A stretch of 64,000 bases of DNA from Gnetum montanum (taxonomy: Eukaryota > Streptophyta > Gnetopsida > Gnetales > Gnetaceae), in contig MNCI01012628.1 of the NCBI GenBank assembly GCA_015680685.1, positions 520,684-584,683 of the forward strand. The letters are read 5' to 3'. Position 1 is the first letter of the stretch; the number at the start of each line of letters is the position of its first letter. The notes below the pieces were generated by a model, which worked only from the letters and a program-made list of their open reading frames with translations, was not told where the DNA came from and made no database searches. Shown in pieces: positions 1-11,008 of the stretch. The position numbers and the translations under genes were made by a program.

Positions 1-455
1 ATGAAGTTGCATGTTCTTCTTATTTGAGCATTAATTTGTACAATTGGAATACAAATTTGTTAATATGGTAGCCTTTTAATAATGTGTTGGAATGAGATGT
101 CACAAGCAGTATTAGAGCAAAATGATTTTAGGACCTTTGCAGTGCAATCTCACTTGTCACCCAAGATGCATACTCTACATTGCCATGATGATACCAAAAC
201 TTGAACTGGAAAGTTATAGAAGTCATTTACAAACGTTCAAAAGCTACAAGGAAAATTGCTATGGCTATTTCACTCAAAAGCACTGCAACAGCCCCACCAT
301 GACTCTATGCTCTTTTAGGGATGCTTCCTCCATTAATACATTTTCTTTTATGGTTGTTACAACATTTTATACCAGTAATTATTAATTAGGGAAAATGCTA
401 ACTTGATCCATCATGTGTGCATCCTTTAGTAGTGGAGAGGGATTTGAACATTGCA
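1..455. other. No recognised gene at left edge
   Basis: A short open frame at 122-385 has no start context, domain or repeat that I recognise. The stretch is AT-rich and ends where the chromovirus LTR remnant begins. It lies downstream of the last WD40 exon I found, so it could be intron or intergenic DNA. Confidence 0.4.
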
Positions 456-604
456 AAGGTTGTAGCCTCCTCTTACTAATGCATGGAACTACCATGCTAG
501 TATGGTTCCAAAGACACAAGGAGTGGAGGATTCCTTGCACCCCCATGGTCCCTCAACCATGGGGGAGGTAGCAGGCCACCACCAACCCTGCTACCTCTGT
601 CACA
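456..604 (-). repeat. Truncated 3' LTR of chromovirus
   Basis: These 149 bp match 6662-6810. In element sense the fragment begins TGTGACAGAGG directly after a purine-rich tract (605-622, AAGTGGGGGAGGA), as expected for a 3' LTR start. The rest of the LTR is missing. Confidence 0.7.
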
Positions 605-1229
605 ATCCTCCCCCACTTAAAACAAGTGACAACCTTGGAGCATAGCCTGGGTAACCCACGAGGCAGCTACACCAAAATTGAGGGAGGATTTCGTCAATTC
701 TGAGAAAGTAAGCTCATGCTATTTTGAGTCAAGTCCAAAAAGACCTTAGGTTCTGGAAGGTCCAACTGCTAGGGCCTAAGGCCTTAAAGCATTTTTTTTG
801 TTGAACTCGACCATCTTCCTAAGATCTGAACTCATCATAGCATCTGACACCCAAGTCAAGAGCATTACCCCTCAAGACTTGGCCTATCCATCCTTCCACA
901 TTTGGCCTGAGATGCAAGACTATGGAAGGACACCAAGTGGTCTGTCATTGTGACATGACAGAACACACCAACCTAGGGATGTATGAGTCCCAAGGTACCC
1001 CCCGACCTACTTGTATCCAAAGGTCTCGGGGTCTCAAGATCAACATAGCTCCTCTTTTATTTGAAACTTAAGCCCCATCGCCTATAGAGCACTTCGAAAA
1101 GCTCCAGGCATCTTCCTCCCCTGTCTGAGGCAGGCCCTCATAGGAATTCACTCTTGGATCCTACGAGGCACCACATGCCATGCCTCTTTCGATTTTTTTT
1201 TATGGGAGGTTTCTCCATCCATCATCGAA

Positions 1230-1736
1230 GTAGCCAAGGCGAGAGGTTGATCGCTTGCTCCCAATAGAAGTCCAAAATCAAGTTTTCCTGGAACCTCAAA
1301 CACTCCAGTGGTTCCCAACTATCATCTGAGTCAAGATGGTGTTTCCAGTGAACGAGAAATTCCACTTTCAAATCTACACCATGGCCAGTGGTGTGGAAGT
1401 TTCAAATGTAGTTTGCTCTCTTTCCTGTATTGATTGGATACAAGGTTGTTCTTGTATCAAGAGGCTTCTTTCCAGATAAGGGAACCCATCAGGTAGTGGC
1501 TTCAGCATGTTGACATGAAAAATTGGATGGACTCTGTCCATATTAATAGGTAGCTGAAGCTTATACGTTATAGGGTTAATTTTATCAATGATCCAAAAGG
1601 GACCATCATACTGCCTCATCAATTTGGAGGTAGTTCCTTGTTTCGATTTAAACTGACGTGGGTCCAATTTTAAGAGAACCCAATCTCCCACTTTGAATTC
1701 ACAGTGTTGACATTTTTGATCGGCATACTTTTTCAT
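1230..1736 (-). pseudogene. Integrase C-terminus and chromodomain
   Basis: An open frame of 120 codons (1374-1736) carries the GPY/F-type C-terminal integrase region: FKVGDWVLLKLDPRQFKS, then LMRQYDGPFWIIDKI and VHPIFHVNMLKPLP. Continuing past the stop at about 1374, the sequence reads EFLVHWKHHLDSDDSWEPLE, a chromodomain with the aromatic and WEP residues in place. Chromodomains target integration to chromatin marks. This assigns the element to the chromovirus branch. Confidence 0.85.
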
Positions 1737-1740
1737 ATGC

Positions 1741-2451
1741 TACATTGCCCTCTCTAGATGATCTTTTGCAGTTTCAACGTTTTCGCACCACACCTTCATG
1801 AATTCATCCATTGAGGGATGCCGACCCTATAACGAGGGGGAGACCATGTGAGGGGTAATGGGCTACCTTCCCATTACCAGTTCTGCAAGAGAAAACCTAG
1901 TAGTTGATGGCTTTTGGATGTTGTAACTTAGTTGAGCAATTCCCAACAGAATAGGCCAGTTCTTTTGACCACTGCAGACATAATGTCGAAGGTACTCTTC
2001 AAGTACATGATTCATCCATTTTGTTTGACCATCTATTTGCAGATGAAAACTTATCAATAATTTGAGGGTGGTACCCATCATGACAAACATGGCTCGCCAA
2101 AAGGCACTCGTAAATCGAGGATCATGATATGATACAATGCTCATAGGTAACCCGAAATATCGAACCACCCTGCCAAAATAATATGTTGCAATGTCCTCAA
2201 CTAAGCATTGAAATGGGCAAGGAATAAATATGGCAAACTTGGAAAATTTGTCCACCACTACAATGATGCTGCTCAAGCCTTGAACCTTTGGTAATCTTAT
2301 GATGAAAGCCATAGTCACCATAGCCCATGGAAATGGAAGAATTTCCAAGGGGAGCAGAAGTCCACCTGGACACTTTGTAGAACCTTTGTCTTGTTGACAC
2401 ACCAGACACTTCTAAACATAAGAACTCACATCTCGATACATCTTTGACCAA
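1741..2451 (-). pseudogene. Integrase of chromovirus
   Basis: Core integrase that would insert element cDNA. The reading includes MAFIIRLPKVQGLSSIIVVV followed by DKFSKFAIFIPC, then GLPMSIVSYHDPRFTSAFWRA, a DDE-type core in which the second Asp context (SDRDP in relatives) reads SYHDP. HLQIDGQTKWMNHVLEEYLR follows, where relatives have QTE and this copy has QTK. An open frame of 179 codons spans 1863-2402, and a shifted overlapping frame continues to 2451. Confidence 0.85.
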
Positions 2452-2699
2452 AAGAAAGTTCTCTCGATAAGTGCCAAGGTTCTTTGCTATCTAGGGTGCC
2501 CAGCCCACTGTGTGTTGTGGCACTCTCGGATTATCTCCTTACAAAGGCCATTCCAATCTAAGACACACATTTTGTTGTCATGGAACCAAAGTAGTCCATC
2601 CCTCATTTTTAACTATGGAGCTAGCCCAGTTTCTATCAACTTCATCAATCAATGACGTGAGGATCCCTTTTTAAACCATCTTGAATTTGAGCCAACAAC

Positions 2700-4083
2700 G
2701 CTTTGTCGCACTGTACAAGTGAAGTTTGTGGCCCAATGATAGAAAAGAGTTGGGAGGTAGGTTGAGGATGATGACTCAACACATCTGCCACCATGTCCTC
2801 TTTACTAGGGCGATAGGTTAGTTACAGATCAAATTCAGAAAGCATAGCCAACCATCATGCCTGTTTGGGCCTTAGCTTCGTTTGATTTAGTAGATAACTA
2901 GTGGCTAGGTTATTAGTTTTTACATGGACATGCCTTCCCAGCAAGTAGTATCTCCATGCTCTCAAACAATGGACAATAGCGAATGTTTCTTTCTCATGGA
3001 TTGGCCATCTCTACTCTACTTAATTCAACTTCCGAGACTCATAAGCAACACGATGACCTTCCTATAGCAACATGCCACCGATTGCATCCTCACTGGCACC
3101 TCAAAAGATTTTGAGAAATCTAGCAATGCCAACACTGAATGGGAGGTTAAAACCTCTTTGATTCTATCGAAGGCTTGCTGATAGTTTGAATCCCACTACC
3201 ATGGGACTTCTTTCTTTTGCAAATTGGGGAGGGGAGTAGCAATACCTGAGAAATTTCTGATAAATTTACGATAGAAGCTGGCTAACTCCATAAATTGTCT
3301 GACCTCATGAACATTAGTAGGAGTAGGCCATTGGCATACAACCTCTACCTTTTTCAAATTTGGCTTCACCTATCCATGCACTACGAGATGTCCTAGAAAT
3401 TTTAGCTTTGGGTAGCAGAATTCACATTTCTCTTTCTTAATGTACAGCTTATTTTCCTGTAGCTTCTCAAGGACTAATTGTAGGTGGAGGGCATGTTCCT
3501 CCATGGTTTGGCCAAATATCAAGATATCATTGAGATAGACGACCACAAATTTATCTAGGAATGGTCAAAATATCTCATTCATCAATGTAGAAAAGGTAGC
3601 TGGTGCATTGCAAAGCCCAAAGGGCATCACCGTCTACTCGTATGACCCATATTGAGTTACATATGCAGTTTTTTCTTTTGCGATGTGAACCTGATAGTAC
3701 CCTTGTCGAAGGTCTAGCTGGGTCAAATAACGGGCCCCTGCCAAGTGATTAAACAAGTCTGAAATAAGTGGTACTAGGTACTTGTTCTTGATGGTATGTT
3801 TATTCAACAACTTGTAGTCATAACAGAGAAGTAGCGTTCCATCCTCCTTGGTGACAAACAACACTAGTGCATAAGGAGATTTTGAGGAACGAATGTATCC
3901 TTTGGACATCAAGCTCTCAAGCTGCTTCTTCAATTCCCCCAATTCTGGTTCCATTAACTGATATGGTCTTTGAATAGGTGGGTCAATACTTGGTTGCAAT
4001 TCTTTTTTATGATCTACGACCCTTCGAGGTGGCAAAGTTCTTGGTAACTCTGGTGGCATCACATCTTTAAAACTATCCAGCAC
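2700..4083 (-). pseudogene. Reverse transcriptase / RNase H of chromovirus
   Basis: The N-terminal 149 codons (3634-4083) are open and typical of gypsy RT: RPYQLMEPELGELKKQL, GYIRSSKSPYA, YLTQLDLRQGYYQVHI. Past a stop the frame goes on with TVMPFGLCNAPATF and then VVVYLNDILIF, where the catalytic Y-x-D-D is changed to YLND. FLGHLVVHG and FYRKFIRNFSGIATPL follow. RNase H is scrambled by stops. Confidence 0.85.
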
Positions 4084-4177
4084 TTATGCTACGCGTGGGT
4101 CAATGTTTGTTTGAGATCCACAAGCCTAAGAAGGATCTCTTGTTTGCATAGCTAGTAGAAATTTTCTTGTGAGATCC

Positions 4178-4690
4178 TTAGCTAAATGTTTCATCACCAT
4201 TGGAGATAATCTGGGGGCTAGAGCTCTCATCCTTTCCAATCTGTGCTCCATGAGTCTGAACTATGTAAGGTGAGCTTTCATGTGAAATAAAGATCAAGTC
4301 TAGGTGTGGAGCAGTGGAAACTTTGGCCTTGCGTAAGAATTCTTTTCCCAATATAACCTTAAAGGAGTCCATATCTAAGATTGAGAAATCTAGAACTCCT
4401 TGCCATGAGCCCACTTGAACTGGGACACTGCGACACACCCCGATGCACCGAAGAGGTTTGAACTTGGAAAGTTTGCAGGAGGCTTGGATTGGTTCCAATT
4501 TTAGTTGCAAGTCTCTTACCAAGGCTAGAACCTTATATTTGTGGCTAGCCCCATTATCAATGAAGGCACTTACCGTACTTGAGCTCACAGTGGTTGGGGC
4601 CAATTGAACATGATGTAAATTATCAAGATTAGTATTTTGGGAGCTTCTAGCTCTTGACCTTTGCATCACCATATCAGACAACTCCATCAT
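4178..4690 (-). pseudogene. Aspartic protease region of chromovirus
   Basis: Retroviral-type protease that would cut the polyprotein. The active-site motif reads AFIDNGAS, where family members normally have D-[ST]-G-A, so the catalytic triad is altered. A downstream segment, SFKVILGKEFLRK, matches the conserved DxILGxxWL-type helix of gypsy proteases. A continuous frame of 170 codons covers the domain, between the gag knuckle and the reverse transcriptase. Confidence 0.75.
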
Positions 4691-4719
4691 AACAACTACA
4701 CTTTGCTATTCCACAAAAG

Positions 4720-6109
4720 TGCTTCCATTTGTAATCTAAAGGCACGGGTCAAGGTGATAGTCGAGAGTCATTAGTTGCCTCCCTAAAGCCTACCCTTGCC
4801 TATTTTCTGTCCTTCCTGAGCTCAAGGGGAAATTTCTCGCTAGGTGGTTCCCATGACACAAGAAGCATTGAATTGGCCCTTTAAAGGGACCTCCTAAAAT
4901 TTATTTCTTCTTGGCCCCAGGTTGCCACTTGCTCCTTGTATCTTTACGTTTTTGTTGGGAGCCTTGGTTTCCTGGAGGACCACCCATCGAGCGACTGCCT
5001 TGCTAAATTGATTTGAATGTGTTTCCACCTTTGATGGAACCTATATCTATTTTCTGAAAGTGGGAGGATGTGACATGCTTTCCCTTCCCAGGCTTACCCT
5101 TGTCTGGCTTCGTCGTCTTGAAGTCAAGAAAAGTGCCAACAGTAGCAATAGCCTCTGTGAGTTTCAATGCCTCTTCGACATAGTTCCATCTGTGCCCACG
5201 ACTACAACCCATTTACAAATTTGAAAAAGTGATCCCGATCTCCCATATTAGGAATCAGCAACAGAAGCTCTCAGAAGCTATTGATATAATCTTCAAGCTT
5301 TCCTAAATGTTTTTGGAACTCTAGCTTGGTTCTAGCTACCCACTCAGAGTTCCCTAGGCGGAACTGTTTGATCAACGCTTTCTTAAATCTGTCCCAAGTG
5401 TCGACCTTTTCTGTAGCAATACCCTTTTCTTGAGCATAAAGGAGGCTAAGCCACCATAGCTTAGCACTTCCTATGAGATACTAAGATGCTGTGGAGACCT
5501 TTTGAGTTGCAGGAACACCCCCAGTATTCATGTACATCTCCACATCATGGAGGAAGGCATCAATCTTAGCATCACTCCTCTCACCATCATAAGAACTTGG
5601 TTCTCTAGCTTTAATACGAGCCACTGCTATTGGCTCTTCTGCCAAGCGTCCTGCCAAGGAGGATTTCAGGATGGCATTTTCAATTTTCAAATTAGATAGC
5701 GCTCCTGATTTACCCTCACTAGGGCATCCTCCAAAACTTTCACTCATCCAATTAGGTCGTCAACCAAAAATGCTTTCATTTGTGCCTTCTCCAAGGATCT
5801 AAATAAATCCTTGTAGAGGTTAAGCATATGATCTAGATGACCTTCCAGGATCAAAACCTTAGCCTTTGCCACTTTCACCCGGTCCTTAGAGTGAAGATCC
5901 ATCTTGTCTTGTGGTAATTCAACGTCTTTAAGAATGTGATGGATCACATCTGCATTCTCTAGTCCAAGGTAGGTTAAGGCCTCATCAATTGCTTTAACAT
6001 GGTCCCATAAGGTTTGAAACTTAGTCTCATCTTGACCAAGTTTTGTCTCAACCTCAACCTCTGGGTTTGCTTGATCTTTCGCCATAGCACTAGGTCCACT
6101 AGGCTCCAT
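4720..6109 (-). pseudogene. Gag remnant of chromovirus
   Basis: Gag would form the particle that packages element RNA. The start ATG at 6109 lies just inside the primer-binding site. Frames at 5744-6109, 5481-5747 and 5003-5212 follow each other with stops or shifts between them. The central part holds the retrotransposon gag pattern, including a segment like YLIGSAKLWW near 5440 and a Trp-Arg-Phe-Lys stretch near 5390. Near 4850 there is a zinc-knuckle-like CFLCHGNHLARNF whose last Cys has become Phe. The copy cannot encode a full Gag. Confidence 0.75.
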
Positions 6110-6230
6110 GTTGCCAAAGAGAGAACTTTAGCACAAGGCCACCCTCAAAGGAAGAGTGGCCAGTAGAAGTTGAAAATGGAACCAAAACCCTCTCAATATT
6201 GAGAAAGTTTTTACTTGCAAACCAAAGTGT

Positions 6231-6245
6231 GAGGCTCTAATGCCA
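6231..6245 (-). promoter_or_regulatory. Primer-binding site of chromovirus
   Basis: Element-sense TGGCATTAGAGCCTC closely matches the TGGTATCAGAGCC-type site complementary to plant initiator tRNA-Met that many gypsy elements use. It starts two bases inside the 5' LTR end. Confidence 0.7.
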
Positions 6246-6247
6246 TC

Positions 6248-6810
6248 TGTAACAACATTGTCCCTGAGAACGTTATCTGGCACCCCAAGAGTTTCCCAAG
6301 CAAATTTTAAATCGGGATGAAACTGAAGAGGAATATGCCTCAGCAATCAGCAATCTTGCAACACATGCCAACAAACAACATGTTAGTGTTAGCATGCATC
6401 TTGAGCGGTGTTTTGCATCAAATATTCACGTTATCCTAACAAGCTAGATAGCACTCCCTTGCTCCACTCACATGGACACCATGGGGACTACCAGTTGAAC
6501 CCTCTAGATTCATCACCGCGTGCTAGTAGTTGGTGTCACGCTCTTACGAGTGCACGCAATGTCCCATAGCACGTCCCATGTCACCCCCGGTTAAACACCC
6601 CAACGTAGAGTTGAACTATGCAACCCTCCTAGGCAAAGTCCTAACAAGTGGGGTAATGAGGAAGGTCGTAGCCTCCTCTTACTAATGCATGGAACTACCA
6701 TGCTAGTATGGTTCCAAAGACACAAGGAGTGCAAGACTCCTTGCGCCCCCATGGTCCCTAAATCGTGGGGGAGGTAGCAAGCCACCACCAACCCTGTTAC
6801 CTCTCTCATA
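6248..6810 (-). repeat. 5' LTR of chromovirus
   Basis: The element-sense LTR ends ...TGTTACA two bases before the primer-binding site. Its outer 149 bp (6662-6810) match 456-604 at the other end of the element with scattered mismatches and equal length. The outer edge is inferred from where this similarity ends. Confidence 0.7.
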
Positions 6811-7913
6811 GATACAGCAATAGGGAGTGTGGTTGGAAAGGGAGAGAAGACTGTGGCTGCTACAAGAGATAGCAAGGAGAAAAAAAAACAAGTGCAGCAT
6901 AGCAATCAAATATTCTGATAATTCTTCCTAGTAAGCAAGATATCTAAGTGAGGTAAAATGATCCATCTTTGTTATGTTTGATAATGGCCAATAAGGGCTG
7001 CTTTTCTCAAACTTCTCTCTTGTTTGTCTAACCACCTTCACAATGCTTATATGAAAATATCAAAATTGTTGTTGTAAGGTTAGATTTTTGAAACCTTTAA
7101 TACCTTTTTTTTATCTCTCCACCCATCTTCTGCACTCACACCTAAATGACTTGGATGAGAGTTGTTTCTGTAACGATTCATAAACACCCATAACGATTTG
7201 GGGCATTTTTGGCAAAAGATTGCCAATAGGGGCCAAGGATCCATGATATGAGGATTGGTACTACCAGCAGAAAGCGAGAGTATCCTTGGGGCCCATCAAT
7301 AATTGTGAATGTTTTAAAATTGTTGAATTCTTGGATTTTGGTTGGAATTTGGTTGATGAACCCTCCCCCTTTGAATGCATAAATATTGGATTTGAATCTT
7401 GAATTACACCTTTTTTTCCTATATCTTCTCAAGTCTGATTTTGATATCTTTCTATAAGTTGATGGAGTGGGGGAAAACCTAGGATGTTAATTTATGATTG
7501 AGATTTATTTATTCTCTGCTGTTGAAGATATGAATTTCCTGATTAAATGATTAATGGTAAAATGGTTACAAGAGTTAAATTCAAATGATCTTGTTTTGTG
7601 TGTTGTTAGAAATTATAAAATATTATTATGTGATTGAACAAATATGAGATTATTAATTTATCTGCTTTTGTGGTCATTTCTTTGGTTTACAAATGTGTAA
7701 AGGATCCTGATTAAATATTTCTTTTTAGGTTGGAAAATAAAAAGTTTGATTTTTTTTATTTGATGAATCTTGCACAAATATTTTACTATGGCTATTTCTT
7801 TATAAAATTGTCTCTTAATTCTTAAAATTAATATTGATTAACCTATTTTAGAGCTAGATCTAGGTGTTGTTGATTTCATTTTAATTTTACATGTTAATCT
7901 TAGTTGATTGTTG
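6811..7913. other. AT-rich DNA with no recognised gene
   Basis: No domain, repeat or splice-linked exon was recognised. A short minus-strand frame at 7178-7432 shows no known motif. The last 450 bp are strongly AT-rich and serve as the insertion target of the next LINE. Confidence 0.4.
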
Positions 7914-8056
7914 TTTTTTTTTTTGAGAAAGTATTCGGGATTCTATTATGAAAGATCGAATAATGTTACATAANAAAACTCAGCAAACTCAAAAACAGAG
8001 ACGGGATACGGGGGGGGGGAGCACCCCCCCAACGACGACGACGACCCCCCACCACC

Positions 8057-8904
8057 TTAGGGGTTGGTGGAGAGCTGTTTACAGGCACAATCCGGCCGAA
8101 TCAACTCATGCAGGAGGTCCAAGGTATTGCGGTGTTCCTTCGTGTCCATAAAATTGGCAGCCTGCTGGAGACCCTGCATGGCCGCCTGCCTTCTGTTTCT
8201 ATCGTCGGTGGAAGTGCCCGCGTCGGGGTGGCACTGTGCCAAGGTTCGGCGGATGTGCCTTCAAAGGCGGCCCCAGGAACTTTCGCTGCTAATACCTAAC
8301 ATGAGGTATGGGCAACGCCCCCCCCCCCCCCGCGCAGCCACTGCCGGGCGCTATGTTCGTGAGCGCGGTCGAGCTGCCGCTGTCTCTGCTCTTCCTCCTC
8401 CCTGAGCCAGGCCTGTTCCTCCTGCTCCGCCTGCTGCCGCTGTCTCTGGGACTCTGCCTCCTGTGCAAGCTCCTCCCGCACCTGGGCTCTGATTTCGTCG
8501 GCAAGCCTGGCTTTGGCCGCCTCCGTCATGAGGTCCTGATGTCTAGCCCGCTCTTGCTCCCTGGCCTGGAACTGGGCCTCCAGTTCGTTGCGGGCCTGGG
8601 CCAAGGCCTCCGCCCATTTCGCCTCCCACTCCCTCCTCTCCGCCGCCTTGGCCTCCGCCACCAGCTTCTGCCGTTGCTCCTCACTCCAGGTGGAGGTCGT
8701 GGGGGGGGGGGGGGGGGNGGGAGCGGAGGTCGTCCCGGTCTGCCACTCGGGGGGGCACCGCACCCTCGGGGCCCGACGACCCCACCCGAAGTGAGCGCCC
8801 CAGGAGCATGGATCCGCCGCCCCCCCCCCCCGAAGACCCGGGGGGGCCCCTCCCCTGAGGGGGGGCAGGGGGGGGGCTGCTGCCCCCCCTCCGCCCCCCT
8901 CCAC
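8057..8904 (-). pseudogene. ORF2 C-terminus of J-LINE A: coiled coil and J-like domain
   Basis: After module C the frame shifts near the G run and N at 8700-8718. It then encodes about 130 residues of heptad-like Glu/Arg/Gln/Ala sequence (EEQRQKLVAEAKAAERREWE ... RLADEIRAQVREELAQEAES), ending RQLDRAHEHSARQWLRGG. Past another G run the frame reads CPYLMLGISSESSWGRL, a TGA where Arg is expected, then RHIRRTLAQCHPDAG. Helix-like QAAMQGLQQAANFMDTKEHR and TLDLLHEL follow, with a TAA at 8057-8059. This matches DnaJ J-domain layout: helix I, basic helix II, HPD loop (8222-8230), helix III, helix IV. The family would stimulate Hsp70 ATPase; that role here is inference. Confidence 0.75.
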
Positions 8905-8963
8905 AGAGCTAAAATCACCCCCGAGTGCTTACCCCGGCGTTTGAGGCGAACGGCCTCCTTAAA

Positions 8964-11008
8964 TTAGAGAGGGAGGTTGACCTGGCCACCGGTCTTCAGG
9001 CAATGGAGGAAGGTGAAATGCAGGCCCTGCAGCTTGGACCCGTTGCCAGACTGGATGAAGTACCGTTCCACCAGGTCCACCCCGCGGGCCCAGAGGCGGG
9101 GGAGAGCAGATCTGGGCACCTGCCGACTTATGGTCCTGGGAATGGTCCCATGAAAGAACATCCCTGCGTCCTTGAGGCCGTGGGTAGACGGTAGGATAGT
9201 TTCCCCAGCGATGGGGGTCCCCAGACAGCTAGCGATAGCCACCTCCGTGACCCAGATTTCCTGCCCCCTGAAGAAGGTGCAGTTGTTGACCCAGTTGGAA
9301 AAGAAGGCATCATCGGCCAGATCTGGGTCCCCCACAAGCCGCTGCAGAGGAACATCCCACCCACATTGAATCACCAACTGCCAGAGCTCCTCGAATTCCT
9401 GAAAAATGGCGCAGTCAGGTTCGTACGTGGGCGTTTGTCCCATGGCGTTCTCGATTTCCTTCCACGCGCAGGACGCCTGCCAGACCAGCCGCTGCGGAGG
9501 GGGGCGCCGTTGCTGCCGAAAGACAAGATTGTTGCGGGCCTTCCAAACCATCCATAGAAGTAGGGCGGCCCAAGAATCCCCAGTCGCATGCCTCAGGGGG
9601 GGCACAGCGGCCGCGCGCCACACGTCGCACGTGTGGGGACAGTCGCGCACAAAGTGTGCGACAGTCTCCCCCGCACCCCCGCATGTTGGACAAGTGTCCG
9701 CCTCGATGATCCCCCGTCGCCTCAATAAATTCCGAACTGGCAGCGCGTTGTGGTGCAGCAACCAAAGAAAAAATTTAATTTTTTCTGGCAGTCTTCCTTT
9801 CCAAACCTGCCGCCACATGCCGCTTCGGGGGTATTTCGCCGCCATGATGGCGCGAGGCTCAAGATGCGTCCAGCCCGAGGTCTGCATGTCACGTGCGTGC
9901 CGTGCCACCACCTGCCAGGACTTGGAGTCCCGCGTCATCGCCTCCCAGCGGGTGTATTTATTATTAATGACATCGATCCAGGGGGCCGGGTCCCGATGTG
10001 GCCGCGCGAGCCGGAGGACGAGCCTTTGCTGCCCCAACATTAACTCATCCTCGAAAGTCGTGATTCCCAGGCCCCCTGCGTCGCGCGGGCGCGCCACCAG
10101 CTCCCAACGGACCAAGTGTAGCTTGCTCCCCCCTCTGCCCCCCCCTCCACACAAAGTGCCGAACCAATGCGTTAACGGCATTGATGACGTTACTAGGGGG
10201 GCGGCCACCGCCGGGACGAAACGCGCGGTGGCCATGAGGATCCCGGTGGCCACCAGCAGACGTCCCTTGCGGGTCAGGAACCTATTAGCCCAATGGCTGG
10301 CCCGTCGCTCCATCTTTTCCAGCAAGGAGCCCCACGTGGTGGACTGCCCCAAATGAAAATGGGGGATGCCAAGGTAAGTGTCGGTGGGAGACCCTGGCCT
10401 AATATCCAAAGTTTGGGTCACCCTCGTTTGGACCTGCTCGTCCACGTTCACGAAGTAGACAGTGGACTTTGCCCTGTTGACTGCCAACCCCAGCTCCGCA
10501 GCCAACCGATCCAACGCCAGATTAATGCATCGGGCTTGTGGGACCGCCGCCCTGCTAAGCAGCATCGTGTCGTCCGCATAGTGCTCCGCCCGACAGGTCA
10601 CCCCGCAATGTTCAGCCCATCGACCCCGGAAGTACTACAGTAATGTTGCATCAGGTCCATGGCAATGATGAAGAGGAGGGGAGAGAGTGGGTCCCCCTAC
10701 CTCAGTCCCCTCCCAGGGGACGCGAGGCCCCACAACCTCCCCCCCACATCGAAGGAATAGCCCGCTGAGGATTGCATGTGTATGCACAAACGGGTGAACT
10801 GCGGATCGAAGCCTTTATGCTGCATGATGGTCTGCAGAGCCTCCCAACTAAGGGTGTCGTAAGCCTTCGTGATGTCCAGCTTGAGACAAAGGCCCGGGTA
10901 ACCCGATCTTCTGAGTGAATGGACCACCTCCTGCATGAGGAGGATCTGGTCCTGGATGACCCGACCCTGCACGAAGCCCGCCTGGTTCCTTCCCACCAGC
11001 TTGGGCAT
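8964..11008 (-). pseudogene. ORF2 of J-LINE A: RT, zf-RVT and module C
   Basis: The polymerase half of the LINE ORF2, which copies element RNA at the nicked target. RT motifs run GRNQAGFVQGRVIQDQILL, LCLKLDITKAYDTLSWE and GRLWGLASPGRGLR, a TAG where GlnGlyAspPro is expected, then HYADDTMLLS with the catalytic Asp pair at 10569-10580. From 10601 to 8964 the frame is open for 545 codons. zf-RVT follows (KIKFFLWLLHHNALPVR, CPTCGGAGETVAHFVRDC; Cys-Cys-His-Cys). Module C (about 8895-9435) includes DAFFSNW, FRGQEIWVTEVAIASCLG and VERYFIQSG. One stop between the two frames and the missing 5' half make it a broken gene. Confidence 0.88.

Larger units (their letters stand above)
456..6810 (-). mobile_element. 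Decayed Ty3/gypsy chromovirus
   Basis: Read on the minus strand, this is an LTR retrotransposon in the order 5' LTR, primer-binding site, gag, protease, reverse transcriptase/RNase H, integrase, chromodomain, polypurine tract, truncated 3' LTR. Its class is set by protease-RT-RNase H-integrase order and a chromodomain after integrase, which define chromoviruses. Every reading frame carries stops or frameshifts, so the copy is dead. The 3' LTR keeps only 149 bp of about 563 bp, so the left end is deleted or was cut by a later rearrangement. Confidence 0.9.

Noticed and set aside
122-385. Small plus-strand gene at the left edge
   Set aside because: No domain, start context or matching exon; length is within chance.
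8057-8317. A host DnaJ gene next to a LINE
   Set aside because: The same J-like sequence ends about ten separate LINE copies on both strands, and one copy (61590-62308) carries it between perfect target-site duplications with the LINE 3' UTR and tail.
8308-8967. A 219-residue plus-strand open frame rich in Leu and Pro
   Set aside because: It is antisense to the LINE coiled coil; GC-rich sequence lacks stops by chance. The minus frame shows the conserved coil and signature.
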